From Physcomitrium patens (lineage: Eukaryota; Streptophyta; Bryopsida; Funariales; Funariaceae), in the NCBI RefSeq assembly GCF_000002425.4, contig NC_037265.1, forward strand, positions 5,582,323 to 5,646,322: a stretch of 64,000 bases of DNA, written 5' to 3'. Shown here piece by piece: positions 50,029 to 63,695 of the stretch. The notes below the pieces were generated by a model. That model saw only the letters and a program-made list of their open reading frames with translations, was not told the origin of the DNA and ran no database searches. Within the stretch, counting starts at the first letter, position 1, and every line of letters starts with the position of its first letter. Made by a program: the position numbers and the translations under genes.

Positions 50029-52450
50029 CTTTTACAACTTACACACTGCTTCATGTACAAACGTGAAAGGTAGGAAGTGATCAGAGGACAAAGCGAACCG
50101 TGGACCACACACTGCTGTACTTCGGATGAATTCCTCCCTCTTGCTGACCCAACAAGGTTGGAGAAAAAACAGCGATTCGGATCCAAAAATAATGAACAGG
50201 TTTAATTGCGTACCGCTGAAAGATAGATTCAATGCTGCAGGTAAGTCACAAACGTCCTTACGAGACCTCTTACAATTCAGATTGCCCCTGTGAGCACCGG
50301 GAAGTGGCAGAGATTCTGGGTGAGAGCGTGCGTTCATCACAATGCGCAAGGATGAACTAAAACTATTGGGTTGAGTGGGCAAGAGAGTCAATCAATGCTA
50401 CACAGACGCTGGCACAAGCCAGAAATCAAATAAGTGAATTACACAAGTCCATGCATGACTTGATAAAAATCGAGAATGCGTGCTCACCTGATCGATGGTG
50501 CTTCACGCTTCGACGGCACCCCTTCTTTCTATACGCGTGCCGGTCTCGCCAAGTGCCCTGTAAGAACCCAACCTTACACCATCGTAATTAATCAAGAGGT
50601 AGAACTTCCTGTGATCCGCCAAACGTAATAGGCTGAGGGTCGATCATCGTCACCAGTGACAGCTTCTGTACCAAGCTAGGAGAAATCTCTCCAGTTGTCC
50701 CCGCGCCCCACAACTACATTTCAGTGTTGTACTTGTGCGACGCCCACTGCACAATACACCATTTGAGCCGCATACCTATACTCGTGGAACAGAGAGGGAG
50801 AAAGAAAAAGTTGTTTAGGTTGTGGTTCAGATCAAGCAGGAATAAACAACTTGCGCGCACACCTTACCGTGTTTGTTGCGGTTGCTGGAGAGTGGGCACC
50901 GCACTTCACTATAGAAACTATTCTTGTCTCATTTTCTATCTTTCAGCCTCGCCAAGCTTCTCTCTAAATCATGTTAGGTTATAGCACGACCTCAGCCGAT
51001 TACTATATGTAGCTATGCACAAGGATTCCCGCCTTCCGGTATGTGTGGTGAGAGTGCCGTCAATCATGTCTACTGGGTACGTTAACACGCTTGAGACTGT
51101 CCGTGAATTCAACGCAGCAGCTGTGACATTGTCTGCATTTGAGAGCTTGTTTTGTCCTCCAATGTTGACACTCCACCAGAATGTCTCATCATGCTTGAAC
51201 TTTTAGAGAAGTTTTCATGGTATTCCCTTCTCACATTTAGCTACAGAATTGACCACATGAACGTTGTCAATGATGCCGTTGTTCTTACTCAATCGCACTA
51301 ATATCATCCAGAGAAACTTTCTACGAACCTCGTCAGGCGGTAAGCTTTTACCAACATTCAAACCATCAGCTTAGCTCTCGATTGCAAAACATGAGCTGTG
51401 ATAGAAAAACCAGCATTTTCACTTTCACAGTACTGCACCGCACCTCGAATAGTCTATTTTCAATCCTGCCACCAATGAAAGAGGTCTTCTGCTGAAGCAT
51501 ATTCTTCCGTTTTCTATTCTTGAGTGATCATTTCCGGGTGTCAGGATATGCCAACTGCGGTTGCTGAAGTAGACGATACTCCCCTATTCCCTTTCGGCTT
51601 CACATGGTGCACACTTGCATGTGCGCACCACCATAATGTGGTCGGTTCTAAAAATGGCTTCCCATCTGCTGTGGTGACCTGTGATCTGCCATCACGCGTT
51701 AGAAATGAAACACGGCTGGACTATTCATCGTTGCGAAGGTAAACGTTTCCACCTCCACGTGTTCGCATGCACACTCTTGTGCTCATCGAAAACCGCCTCT
51801 GTCTTGTACCTCAACAGTGCTCACACACGTTTACAGTCGTACAGTCCATTATCTTGGTTGAACAACTTATGTGTCTGTGGGTGGAATCGGTATCTGTTTC
51901 AGAGAAAATCACTGCCCATGTCGTGCTAAATGTAGGCTTACGAACACAATCTCTGGTTTCGACAATATTGAAGCATATGTATATTTCTACCAATCGTGGG
52001 CTAGTGGGGTTGAGACTCAGTATCCCATTTCAACAGATCGTCATTGAACCACTATCCTTTTGATCTACGTCTTCGACAACGTATTCTGCGTCTCCTAGTG
52101 CCTCTATCGAATCGGCTCGGTGCTGTGCCATTCTCAGACCAGGACTTCCGAATTCAAGTTGCAGACAAACCATGGCTTTGAATATCACGAATGCCTCGAT
52201 GCGCCTGTTTCGTTGAGGTTGGGAAAGGAGCTCGTGGGGCTCATCGGGGTGATGGACTCTCAGCGAAATGTGTACACTGCGACCGCAACAACTGCAGGAG
52301 CAGGACCCAGTTTTATGCGACGAGCCTTCCAATTCAACGACGGAGAAAACGATGCACCGACACTCTCTGCTTACGGCACCAACAAACTCGGAACTGAATC
52401 TGGCCACTGCTTTTGTTGGAATTTCAAAATCGAACAAAATGGGTAAATGA
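50029..52450. other. Intergenic region without a supported gene
   Basis: Balanced composition, presumably with the promoter and leader of the minus-strand LC8 gene at its left end. Overlapping frames of 108 codons (52120-52446 +) and 135 codons (52437-52030 -) occupy the same DNA. Neither resembles a known family. Confidence 0.4.
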
Positions 52451-54570
52451 CTTGCTGTTTGTGTGCGTTGGTAATAATTTGTCTATTTTTGTGAGATTGC
52501 TACAGTTTAGCCCTCGGTTTTAAGTTGTTTCCCAATTTGTCACATTCCAACATTGGCTTTAGTACCATTCTGTTTATGTTATTGACAACTACAAAACTAG
52601 AATAAATATATACATACATACATGCATGTAAAATGATTGTAACTATGTTGTTTAATAAATTTTTGTAAATTTTTAAATAATATTTTGAAAGCTCGTGACA
52701 ACTAGGTAGTAGTATACAAGAATAAGGACAATAAAGAAATAGTTTAGAGATGTATATTTCAATTTTTGTACAAGAATGTGATGTATTAGTAGAAGGCAAG
52801 TACTAAGTACTTTGAAGTAGTTTAGAAATGTTAGAGTTGATTATAAAAGAGCATGCTAGTAGGAAATGAACATAGTATGCAAACATCTAAATAAAAAAGA
52901 TCCAAAAGGACTAACATACTTGAAATGAGTATCTAGTTTGGACTTTTATAACCCAAGTGTATAATTTATTGAAAAATACATTCTAAATCAAACATATTCG
53001 TTTTCCACTAAAATTCTACTTGCTTCAATAATTATTAATTTGAAAGGTCATACAATGCTTTTAGTAGATAATATCAATCATATAATTACTATTAATTACT
53101 AGTAGCTTTTAAAAAATATATAAATATAAATATTTTATATTTTATATTTTATATTTTAATTTAAACTTTAAAAATAAAAAATACTTGTCTAATTTTTTAT
53201 ATTATGATTTAAGATATTGTTTAAGTTTATATAGAATCTTTATAATCTAATCAACCAAATCTAATTTTGTTTTTTTAAATACAAAACTTTAATGAGTTTA
53301 TATATATGTATATATGTATATATATATCCATATTCTTTAAAAACTATATTTAAAATTAAAATCTTACCATCTATTTAATAAATAATTATATATTTTAATT
53401 GTAATTAATATTATAATTATTTATTTTAAATTGATATATTTTTTTACAACAAAATCTTATTGTAATCAATATGTTTTTCTTGTGTATAGCTTTTTCCAAC
53501 TAATAGGGGGTTTCAAGTATGGCCTTTTTAGGTGATATTTTATCTATGATGCAAGCTTAAAATATCCTATGATATTTCAAATTACTACTTGATACTTCAC
53601 CAAATCACCCACCTTGCAAGGTAGGTGATTTTGAAATTGAAATATCAAAAGAGGAGCACATTAAATATCATAAACCACATTGCTTGCCTCAACTCCCTTC
53701 TCTCTTTGATTCGATACTAGAGAAGCATTAAAGTTTGAATTAGGAGATAATATCAAGGAGTAATAAAGTTTAAATGATGATATTTTTGATTTGATATATT
53801 GATCAAGCTTAGAAGTATTAAGCATTGAGTCCTAATTATTTGATTTTGTAAAAGTCCCATGTTTAATATCCCCTAATCTTATTTTATAGTACTCAATTTA
53901 ATTATTTTTTTATGCTTGGTTTTAAAGTCTACTTACATCTAATTTAATCTATTGGTGTAAATAAATAAAATTACAATTTTTTATTATCAATAATTTTCTT
54001 ATTCTAAATCTTCGGTTATTTTAACTCACAACTATAATTATTTATATAACCATGGTAACTATAATTAGTTATTCTTTACTTATCCTAAAAAAAATATAAT
54101 ACAACCTAAAGTTACAAATGAATTAAATATTTTTTAACAAATACATCTTTTAAAATATTTTTATTTTTATATTATAAATATAATAATTTTTATCACTTTC
54201 AATATAATTATAAACATCTAATATATTTATTAAACTCAAATTTAAAGCATCTTTCATACAAAACATGTATAAATGTATCACAATTAAAAACACAAAATGT
54301 TAGATAAAATATTTTATCTATTATCATATTTCTTAAAAATTATATAACTCTATAATTATAATAGATTATTTATATAGAACTTAAAGTGCCATAATTATAA
54401 TCTTTTGTTTATAATAAGTTTCAAAAAGTATTTTATGTTGGAATATATACCTTCAATTTTTAAATAAAACATGAAACTTTTGCCCTATATTTTTATCAAA
54501 TTGTAGTATATATTATATTACAAAAAAAACCCTTAATCTCATGCTCTTCAAAAAAAATTGAAAAAACATC

Positions 54571-54608
<38 letters not shown>

Positions 54609-55917
54609 CCACTTTATAATATTTAGTAATAGAAATTTTTATCATACACATTAGTGAACAAATAGAGTCTTTATACATTATATTTATAAAACTCTTTCAC
54701 TTTTTTTTTTATTGATTTTATTTCTAATATATTAATTTTATTAATAATGATTATTATTGGCACAATATCCATACTAAGTATTTAGGCAATAGCAATATAA
54801 AATTCTTATATTTTTATAAAATTGTGACATGAATACATTTTGTATTGCTAATTTTACTATTAAGATTATTCATATGATATTATTATAAGACCTAAAATCA
54901 GGTAAAATTGATACTTTTAGTTTTAAAAACAAATAAAAATACTAATTTTAAATTATTTTCTAATAATACCATCACAATGTTGGTGTCCAAAAGTTTTTAT
55001 CCAATTTTTTAAAGTTGAACATAAATTTGTTGTAGTTTTTAACTACAATGATATTACCACTTGTATTAATTTGCATAGTTAATATCTAAAAATTAGATAT
55101 AATATATTTAAGGTGTCTTAAATAATACATTTAAATGTAAGAATGTTTTGTAGAAGGGTTACATTATTTAAATGTTCCATTTCTATAGTTTTGACTTTAA
55201 ATAGTATTTTTTTTTTTTTTTTTTTTGTTTTGTTTTGTTTTGTTTTTTTGTTTTTTTGTTTTTTGTTTTTTGTTTTGTTTTGTTTTTTTTTTTTTTTTTG
55301 CATTATCAGATTAATATTACATTGAAATTTTTTAAATACTAATTAATCATGTTTGAAAAAAACTTTACTGAGTTTTATTCTGAATATGTCAAAAAATTAA
55401 AATACTAACAATTTTTTCGAACAAAGGTATTTAATGTTTAGCACTACAAACAATATAAAATCAAAAAGTAGTATATATTATTTATTTTTAAAATTTCTGT
55501 AAGTAAATTTATTTTATTTTTGATTGATTTTAAAATCTTTACCAATAATTAGTATTAAGAATTCATTTTTTAGAAAATACAGAAAAATAATTAAATTAGT
55601 GCAATAGAAAGAAGAAATAAAACCTAAGTATATAAATATAATATTATCTCGAATAAAATAGTTTAAAAAATGTATCTAATAGTAATAATAACACAAGCAT
55701 TTAGAGACCACAACAAATAAACTACTATTATAGTTAAATGGTATAAATGTGTTGATCAATAATAATTATTACACAACCCTTTATTAAAATAAATTTATCT
55801 GATATTAAATACATTATATCCTATAATTATATATAATGAAATTAATGAAATTTTATATTCATTAAACTAAGTAGATTTTTTAAATTTTTGATCTGTAAAA
55901 ATAGTGTTGAGGTATTT
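52451..55917. other. AT-rich intergenic DNA
   Basis: There is no gene. It holds the palindrome at 53602-53631 (listed separately), TA runs near 53309-53328 and 54574-54599, and a T-rich, TTTTG-repeated tract at 55203-55301. Confidence 0.6.
53602..53631. repeat. Near-perfect 30-bp palindrome
   Basis: AAATCACCCACCTTG is followed directly by its inverse CAAGGTAGGTGATTT, with one mismatch between arms. Flanking sequence (GATATTTCAAATTACTACTTG left and TTTTGAAATTGAAATATC right) extends the symmetry imperfectly. It may be the centre of a small inverted-repeat element. Confidence 0.75.
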
Positions 55918-56000
55918 GTACTTGACCACGTGCAATGAATATATTGTGTACTAGACCACGTGCAATGAATATATTGTGTACTAGACCACGTGCAATGAAT
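55918..56000. repeat. Three-copy 30-bp repeat with a G-box in each unit
   Basis: The unit CCACGTGCAATGAATATATTGTGTACTTGA or CTAGA-type occurs about 2.7 times with an exact 30-bp period. The palindrome CACGTG falls at 55927-55932, 55957-55962 and 55987-55992. CACGTG is the core of the plant G-box bound by bZIP and bHLH factors. The repeat sits at the left edge of a small GC-richer island (to about 56150) within AT-rich DNA. Confidence 0.88.
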
Positions 56001-56164
56001 CTTGACTGCGGCTGTAGGACTCCGCACTTAGACCGGGGAACCCCAATTCCGTGCCTTTTGTTGCAATGCTCTTCACTCAAAGTTCTATATTACTCATGAC
56101 TGAGCATTTTCCCACCTTGATTTACTTTAAGGGGGACAACAAAATAGCTGGAGAAGAAAAGGGA

Positions 56165-56200
<36 letters not shown>

Positions 56201-56818
56201 TTATATTTATTTATAGAATGAAATCAACTAGAAAGCATAAAAACCATGTACATTATTTCTTGTGAATAATCTAAACTATCAAAATTAATTAGTTAATTAT
56301 TTAATTAGATATGTCAATGCATGCAAAAAGAAAAAAAGAAAAAAAGATGGATTGAATCATACCATTAATATTTTTCTATCGTTTTACATGTGGATTATGA
56401 TTATTTCTATTAGGAGTGATGTATTAATACAATGAGCTTTAAACTAGAATATCCTTGGTGTAATTTTTAATTTTAATGCATGATTTTATACTTTGAATGT
56501 AAAATACAGGAATGCAATTGTAATGTTGGTGTTATATTTTATAGAAGTGTGAATGTTTTCATTTACATTTTCATTGTGCACAATGTAAATGAAGGTATGT
56601 TTGTTGGACACTAATATGTATGATTCCATAGCTTTCTGTAAATGTGTGATATTGTTATGCATTTTATGTTACTTGAAGTATTGCTTATAGGTATTGGCAT
56701 TTGTTAAAAGTAACAACTTCTGATTTTTTTAGATAAATGTCTCTAGAATAACATTAATATACTAAATTATAAAACCTAAAATCTAAAAAACAATACAAAT
56801 TTACACATACCCTTGAGT

Positions 56819-56855
<37 letters not shown>

Positions 56856-57600
56856 TTTTAATTATTTTTTACAAATACATGTATTGTTGAAATGTAGCTG
56901 TTGGAATTTTACACAAGGGTCTGTGGGATACTTTGAGCCTACTATACTTTGAAGATAAATTAAGAAAACAAGACAATCTTGGATAAATCCTTATTTGGTT
57001 CTCAACAAAAAAATCTAATCAACTATTATTATTGTTCACCACCATGCATTGTTACCCCTAATCTCTATAATAAGACACAATGGTGGATGCTTAGCAGCAT
57101 ATTAAGCAATCATGCACACTCCAATAAGATGAGTGGATGCTCATGGACATGTGCATGTTAGACTACCACAATAATAAAGCAACTTAAAGACTTCCTCCCA
57201 CATTGTTGCCAAGAGTGATGTAAGTGTGAATGCCACCCACATACTTTATATTTTGCTAAATTTGCATTCTATCATGAATAAATGGGCTTCCCTCAAAAAT
57301 CACATGCAATTCACTAATGGCTTCTATGCATGTTCTACCCAAGGGTCGAAGAAAACTGGGTCAACCATTCCAGGTGGGGGAATAGTGAAAGAAAAAGACA
57401 AGGCTAAGACAATATAAACATAAATGAAAAAGTATAATAGTGAAAAAGAAAAAGATAAGTGGAAGCGGGAAAGAAAAGGGACAGGTCTATGCCAGCTAAG
57501 CAAAATCAGGATGAGAGCGTGGGTGGCGGGGGATACACGTGTCCACCTTACTAAGCCACGAGGGCAGGTCCCGTTTAGCTTACGACACAAGCAATAGCCA
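56001..57600. other. AT-rich intergenic DNA with TA microsatellites
   Basis: There is no gene. TA runs lie at 56166-56191 and 56823-56854. A short inverted repeat (CATTTACATT at 56560-56569 and AATGTAAATG at 56582-56591) is present. Confidence 0.5.
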
Positions 57601-58522
57601 CGGCGGCACAATCTATATGGATGAGAGAATGATGGATGTAACTAACGGTGGATGTCATCTATCCAACACAGGTCAAACCCTAGATTTGTTTGTTTTATGA
57701 TTTGCAGGCCACCGATGGAGCTCGGTGATCGGGGAAGACGGAGGGAGGAGGAGGTTATACTTGCAATCACTGTAGAAAGAATTGGAATAGGGTAATTGCG
57801 ATGAATGAGTTTTATTTGATTTTATTGAATGAGGTTGTGGTGCTCAAGTTTCGAGTGATAAGCGAGCCGTCACTTGTGCGGGGAGGAAAGAGAGAGGCAG
57901 CAACGAGTTGTGCGTGAATTTTCGTGTTATCTATTTATAGGAGAAAGAATTGAGTGAAGTCTCGTGGTGGCGCCGACCTATGGTTGTTGTTGTTGTGCTT
58001 TCTGAGGAGGAAACAGATAAAAGGTGGGAATGAATCATTTGAGTTACAGAGGGGTGAAGACAGATTAAGCTGAATCTAGCGGAGATGCAGATTCATTGCG
58101 GCTTTGGCGGCATAATGCAGCTTCGAAGCACCTGCAAGTTTCGGTAGAGAGTCCATCCTTGCTGGCTTGTCGTTACATGTCATCAATCGAACCTGCTCCT
58201 TCCTGCTCTCGCCATCTCAGACTATCCCCCCCCCCCCCGCCGTCCCCCTTCCCCCGCTTCCTACTTGCAGCACCTTGCGGGGACTTGGAAAAGGCTTCCA
58301 CGACGTTTCTTGGTGTCCATTTTACATTCTGTCGCAGGAAGAAGAGGCATGACGCTTACCTTGGCGGTGCTGATTATGGATTGAGTGTCTGAAGTGTGGT
58401 GGTTGATTGTTTGCTGTTTTGGAAGTGTTTTAGCAGGCGTTCTCTGGGTGTCGCGGAATTGGTTACCAGAGTTTTTATTTTTTATTTTTTTGTCTTAACG
58501 TTTTTTGAGTTTGTTTGGATCG

Positions 58523-58563
<41 letters not shown>

Positions 58564-58891
58564 GTATTTCGGTGAGGTTTTTAATATTCGCGTGCGAAAG
58601 TTAGTATCCGTGGTTATATCTTCAGCTCGGTAGAAGCTGTACCCAATACTTTAATGTTTTTGGATGTTGAGTGCTAAGTCTAAATCATTTAATAGATGCT
58701 TTCAAAGACTCGCTTAGTTTTTCGAAACGGTGCGTCGAATTTATACAGCGTTTTTGAGCACTACTTCGGCAATACTACAGGTTCCGTTTCAAAGAGGACT
58801 TCTGGAGTTTTCTTTGTCAGAATCGTTCTTTCAAGAAAACCACCTAGACGTTGGGAGTGAAGTGGACCGTCATTCATGTAAGCCAGTAATC
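57601..58891 (+). promoter_or_regulatory. Probable promoter and leader of the SPX-RING gene
   Basis: Composition becomes balanced. The stretch holds a telo-box variant AAACCCTAG near 57674, a C run near 58227, and a long CT microsatellite (58528-58559). Pyrimidine-rich CT tracts are common in plant leaders. The start codon follows at 58892. The exact transcription start is unknown. Confidence 0.4.
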
Positions 58892-61554
58892 ATGAAATTT
58901 GGCAAAACTTACACCGAGTTCATCGAGAAGGAGGCCAGCGTTCAACTGGCAGGCTGTTCTTACGTTGAGTTTAAAAAGTTGAAGAAAGTGCTCAAGAAAT
59001 GTACAATGCATGACACTGCCAACTCCGGCGACGATGTTGATACTTTGACCTTCTCTTGTGGCGATTCACACTCTTGCACCGGGAATCCACGACCCAACTC
59101 AACAGCAGGTCTGAAGGTCATTGCATGCATCCAGACTAAGAAAAAGCAAAGAAAAGGCCCGCCTGTTTCGGCGTTGACAAATGGAGTGTGTCCTACGTCT
59201 TGCCCTGGTACGTTGATTGTACCGAAATGGGCCCTTTTTTCAAAGCACCATCCGAATGCTCGTTGCTTAAACCATGGTGCAGCACGTCTGTGGAGATGCA
59301 TTCTGTGGCAAAGGGTGTGTACTTGATGCCGAGGTGCATTGAGAGTCAACTTCGCTATACTTATGTTTAGTTCGAATACGTTCAGTGTAAGAATCACTTC
59401 GTCTTTTCCACTGTTATTTGCGAAAAGCTCCGAATTTATGACGGAGCAGCACCACTGTAGTTTTGCATCATACTGAACGGTTACAATCTGCAGGTTGTGA
59501 TGCAAAATTTTTTGGGATCCTGATGGAGGAGTTGGCGGAGGTGGTGGGATGCTTCAATACCCGTGCGGAGCAATTGGTCAAGCTGCACAGGGCATCAGGA
59601 TTGAAAAAGTATTTGTTGGGACGGAAACGCAACAATCGTAAAGCCATGATTCAGGAGGGCCAGCTTCTCATTAGTTATGCCTCAATGAATGCGATCGCTG
59701 TTAGAAAAATCTTGAAAAAATATGACAAGGTACTCTACTGCATTTTCTCGCTATCCTGATTTCGAGCATCTACCATATGGTGAAGCTTGGTGGTGGTGGT
59801 GGGAAGGAATGAGATTTCTCAGGGTTGATTGTTGTTGGGTGGTGATCTGCTCCTATTTCTCTGGAGCTCTCTTTTGTATAGTTCCTCAGATAGCTGTTAG
59901 GGGACTAAAGGCGCTGTGCGTCGCCATACGACAAGAATGTGGAACTATATTTTTGCATTGCAGATTCTAAGATATATCTCCATATGCAGGTTCACAAATC
60001 GAGAGAAGGGGGTATATTAAAAAGTCGTTTAATGGCAATGCGAAGCGAGCTTTTGAAGTCACCTTATTTAGTTGAATTGGGAGCGCTGCATCTGAACCTT
60101 GCTGATGCTAAGGAGGACACCTCGTCAGTAGCAGATCTGGTTGGAGAATTTTCGTGCAACTTTGACAGCTCATCACCGACCCTTTCCTGCACGCTCGTGG
60201 ATTCTGCAACGCTGGACTTCGACCTTTCATGCCCCATATGCCTTGTATGTACCTTTGGCCTCCATTTCGCTCCTTCAACGCTAATCTGCTCAGCTTATGC
60301 ATCTGGATGGGTTCTATTTGTACACAGGCACATGTGACATACTTTACTAACATCTTGGCATATGAATATTTCTCTGCCATTACAGGACACATTGTTTGAA
60401 CCAGTAGCTCTAGGGTGTGGCCATCTATTCTGCAACAATTGTGCATGCACTGCTGCCAAAGTGTTGGGACATGAAGGTCCTCGGGCCGCTCGTTGTGATG
60501 CACAATGCGCCATTTGCCGGCAGGTATGTTCAGACTGCTCTATAATGTTTAGTGTCGTTTCTGCTCTTGTAGCCTTTTACTTTCTGAAGGCTTGTGTGTG
60601 GGCCTAAGAATCGTGGCAGCTCAATAGATATGCATTTCTAGCATTCTAAATCTATCACGAGCCATCCGGTATATGTGAATTGCTTATGGTGCTGTTTGGA
60701 GAATGCTTCATGGAGACGTATTCAATGTGCTGAAATCACAGCTTCGGTGTGGATGTGCAGCCCGGAGTTTATCCTGATGCGGTTAAACTAAAGGAGCTCT
60801 CTACTCTGATAAAGAACAGGTACTACATCTCATGTCTACTTTTGGAACACCTCAAACGTGTCTTCTGGTACTTATAGATTTGCATGAAATGTATGGGTCT
60901 GGTGAGGTTGTTTGATAAATTTCATCTATCATGGCTCATCTTATAAAAATTTGATTAGAAACATGTTGAATTTGCTCCTTTGTTCAAATCATGGTATGTG
61001 CTGGAATCTTATAGAGTTGTTGTTACAGTAAATTCAAAAGGTACAGTATTTATAGGGTTCCAAATCTCAAAAATTTCAGTGAAAGAATCAAGTGATATTC
61101 ATTCATTTTTTACTTTTAATCAAGTTTAGAATAAACAAAATTATAATTCTTATTTACAGTATTGATAGTACGAATGCTAGATCTGATTGTAGGTATATAT
61201 TGTATGGCTCACCATCTACAGCTTTTGTTCATACATCATGATCAAAGTATTTGTTTAAGATGTCCTTTCCAACATATTTTCTGATGTGAAATAACTCCTG
61301 GTCAGTCAGGGATGAAATGACACGTGCCACTACGCACTGCATTTATAAGTGATTAGCTTAATGTCACCGTCGGGGTCACAGTGCAACGTTGTCAATATTT
61401 AACCAATTTCTGGCAAACTGGCAGGGCTTCTGAATATTGGCTGGAGCGATTCCACCAGGAACGGAAACAGCAGCTGAAGCTTACAAAGGAGTTTTACGAC
61501 CAGCAACTGGAAATACTGCTGGGCATGCGGGACTCAATGATGAGCTTGCATTAG
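58892..61554 (+). CDS. NLA: SPX-RING E3 ubiquitin ligase, BAH1/NLA type
   Basis: Six exons, 58892-59207, 59494-59729, 59990-60244, 60386-60523, 60761-60819 and 61425-61554, join in frame to 377 residues. The start MKFGKTYTEFIEKEASVQLA is the N-terminal helix pair of an SPX domain. The rest of SPX is split over exons 1-3, with GCDAKFFGILMEEL and a basic KKYLLGRKRNNRKA. SPX domains sense phosphate status by binding inositol pyrophosphates. The RING finger spans exons 3-4, with CPICL then CGHLFCNNCAC and CDAQCAICRQ, and one intron lies just after CPICL. A short conserved C-terminal helix region (EYWLERFHQERKQQ) follows. In Arabidopsis NLA ubiquitinates phosphate transporters; that role is family knowledge. 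An in-frame upstream extension is open but lacks SPX similarity, so this ATG is preferred. Confidence 0.95.
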
Positions 61555-62949
61555 CGAAACCATCACCATAGTCTGGTATTACGGCAGTGGGGAGTTTTAT
61601 GTAATAGTCACCACCAAGTAGTATGTGGAGGATCATAAATTACAAGAAACCAGCAATTCACTTCAGATCAACTTTTTAGTGGGGTCTCTCGCCCTTATCA
61701 AATTAGGGTTTGGGTGCACAAAGTCGCTAGAATTGAGTTTCTTTTTTGACTTAGAATTTTCTGCACTTGAACGAAAATTGATAGTTTGTAGCATTGCTCT
61801 GCTTGTTTTTAGAAGTGTATAGGATCCCTGACATAATCGACCAAGATCGACGAGATCATATATGAAAGTGCACCTCTTCATTACACGGTTACACACCATG
61901 TTTTTCCCCATTCAAGTGTATATTTGTTTCGAGTCTATTGCAACTCTTATGTATCCTTGGCAGCCTCTGCCAACACCCCTGCCTTGATCTTCCATCCTTT
62001 TTTTTTATCTTCATTTTTATTTATTTGATTTGATTTTGTTTGTGCCTCAACCTAGCAATTTGTTGAACCCTGAAGTTAAGGCGCCAGACTCTTGAAGGTA
62101 TTTGCCATCAACATTACCGGTTCCAGCAGTCTATTCTGAAGTTTAGAATTTGATTTGGTTTAACAAGATAAGAACGAATCAGAGCAGGATGATGGAAGTG
62201 TTGCTGTTGATGCTGTTGCTTCGAATGAAATCAAGTTTTTCCACATGTAACTGTTTTGCAACTCTTTCTTAAATCCTTTTCGACACGACTGATCTTATTC
62301 TAAGATGTGAATCGATGTTAGTAACGGCCCTGCCATGAAATTGTCTGGAATTCAGTGTGTTAAAGAATGTGCTAACTTTTTCTTTATTTATTCATATGTC
62401 GCTTGCGTAAGTTTGACTTGATTTCGGCACAATTGTTTTTTTTTTTTTTTTTTACTTTCACAAAGTGTTGTGTTACTTGTAGGTAATGCACCTTTGTGCC
62501 CTATCAAGTTTTAATCGTCTATTCATGTTCGTTGTTCATGTTCGTGGTTCTACTCACAAGTTGTGATTTGTCTTAGTTCTTTTGATAATGGCTAAAACAG
62601 AAGTTCGATCAGTGCTTAACAACGCTTTAATCATGTAGCTAGTTGTTAATCATGATGGCTCAGATTAATGTGGTTTAAAAGGGGGTTCCTTAGTGATAGA
62701 AATACACGATGTGCTGAAGGGCGAGTATTAGCACAAGATGTGTATCCAGACATGATCTGGTGTAGGCATTGGCATGGGACACCAGTGACCATTGATGTGG
62801 AGTACAAGGAACAAGGCGTCATCATCTATTACTGGCGCCAATACTGAGGATTACTGAACCTATTACATTTGGTGACTTGAATAAATAAACTGCCTGCTGA
62901 ACTGAGCACAGAAACTGATCAACTGCATGAAATAGCCAACCGGCACACC
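61555..62949. other. Intergenic region between convergent genes
   Basis: It holds the 3' UTRs of the SPX-RING gene (+) and the acyl-activating enzyme (-). A T run lies at about 62436-62453, and the short motif TTAGGGTTT at about 61704-61712. No gene is supported. Confidence 0.5.
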
Positions 62950-63695
62950 CTAGAGATTTGATTTCGCTCTTGACAACTGCACTAGGTCTTTGCGTAGAAT
63001 TTTCCCTGATGCAGACTTGGGAATTGCATCAACGAAAGCGACTTTCCGCACTTTCTTGTACGGTGCCACCTGTAAAATTCCACCCCACATAGTCGTTCTC
63101 AATGACACGATTGCATCTGATGCTCATTTGCAGGTTTACAGGATTTTTTAACGGAACATGAACACTTCATGGCTGCAAGGTTCCTGACTATTTTAATGCT
63201 TTATGACAAAGTTGCAGAATCAGTTACTGGATGATTGAGTGGGATATACAAAGACTTATTCCGTTCAGAAAATCGAGGAATAATCTACCTGTTTCGCAAT
63301 CCAGTCCATGATCTCGTCTTCATTAAGCTGTTGCTCCGGCTGTCGCACAATCCATGCCATCGGAATCTCGCCAGAAATCTCATCCGGATATCTGAGTGCG
63401 GCAAATTTTAGTGTGCTTTGATATATTGAGTCCAATAAAATATTTAGCAGTTAGTAAATTACAATTTCATGTTCTTGAATACTTGTTTCACGTTATTCTA
63501 CAATTTCCAGATGTACTCTCACCATTACGACCATACTCACGACTAAAATTCCAGCCAGTAGAGGTTCGCAACTGCTATCTTCATTGAATATTGCATTGGA
63601 AGTCAGGAAAAATGACACCACACTTACGGAATGACTGCGCAGTCCAGGACAGCTGGGTGGGATAGTAACAAAGCTTCGAGCTCAGCAGGTGCCAC
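62950..63695 (-). CDS. Acyl-activating enzyme, 4-coumarate:CoA ligase-like, C-terminal exons
   Basis: Three minus-strand exons, 63695-63628, 63391-63289 and 63069-62950, join in frame to the last 96 or so residues of an ANL-superfamily enzyme; the rest lies right of the window. Visible blocks are [20 protein letters not shown], then [17 protein letters not shown], then [20 protein letters not shown] followed by SGKILRKDL. The last contains the conserved catalytic lysine of the mobile C-terminal domain. Such enzymes activate hydroxycinnamic or fatty acids through an acyl-adenylate and load them on CoA. The substrate cannot be told from this part. The end ...RAKSNL resembles weak peroxisomal targeting tripeptides, as in peroxisomal 4CL-like enzymes, but this is tentative. 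Confidence 0.88.

Noticed and set aside
55118-55325. Lys-rich or Phe-rich frames on both strands
   Set aside because: They are translations of a T-rich, TTTTG-repeated tract and its complement.
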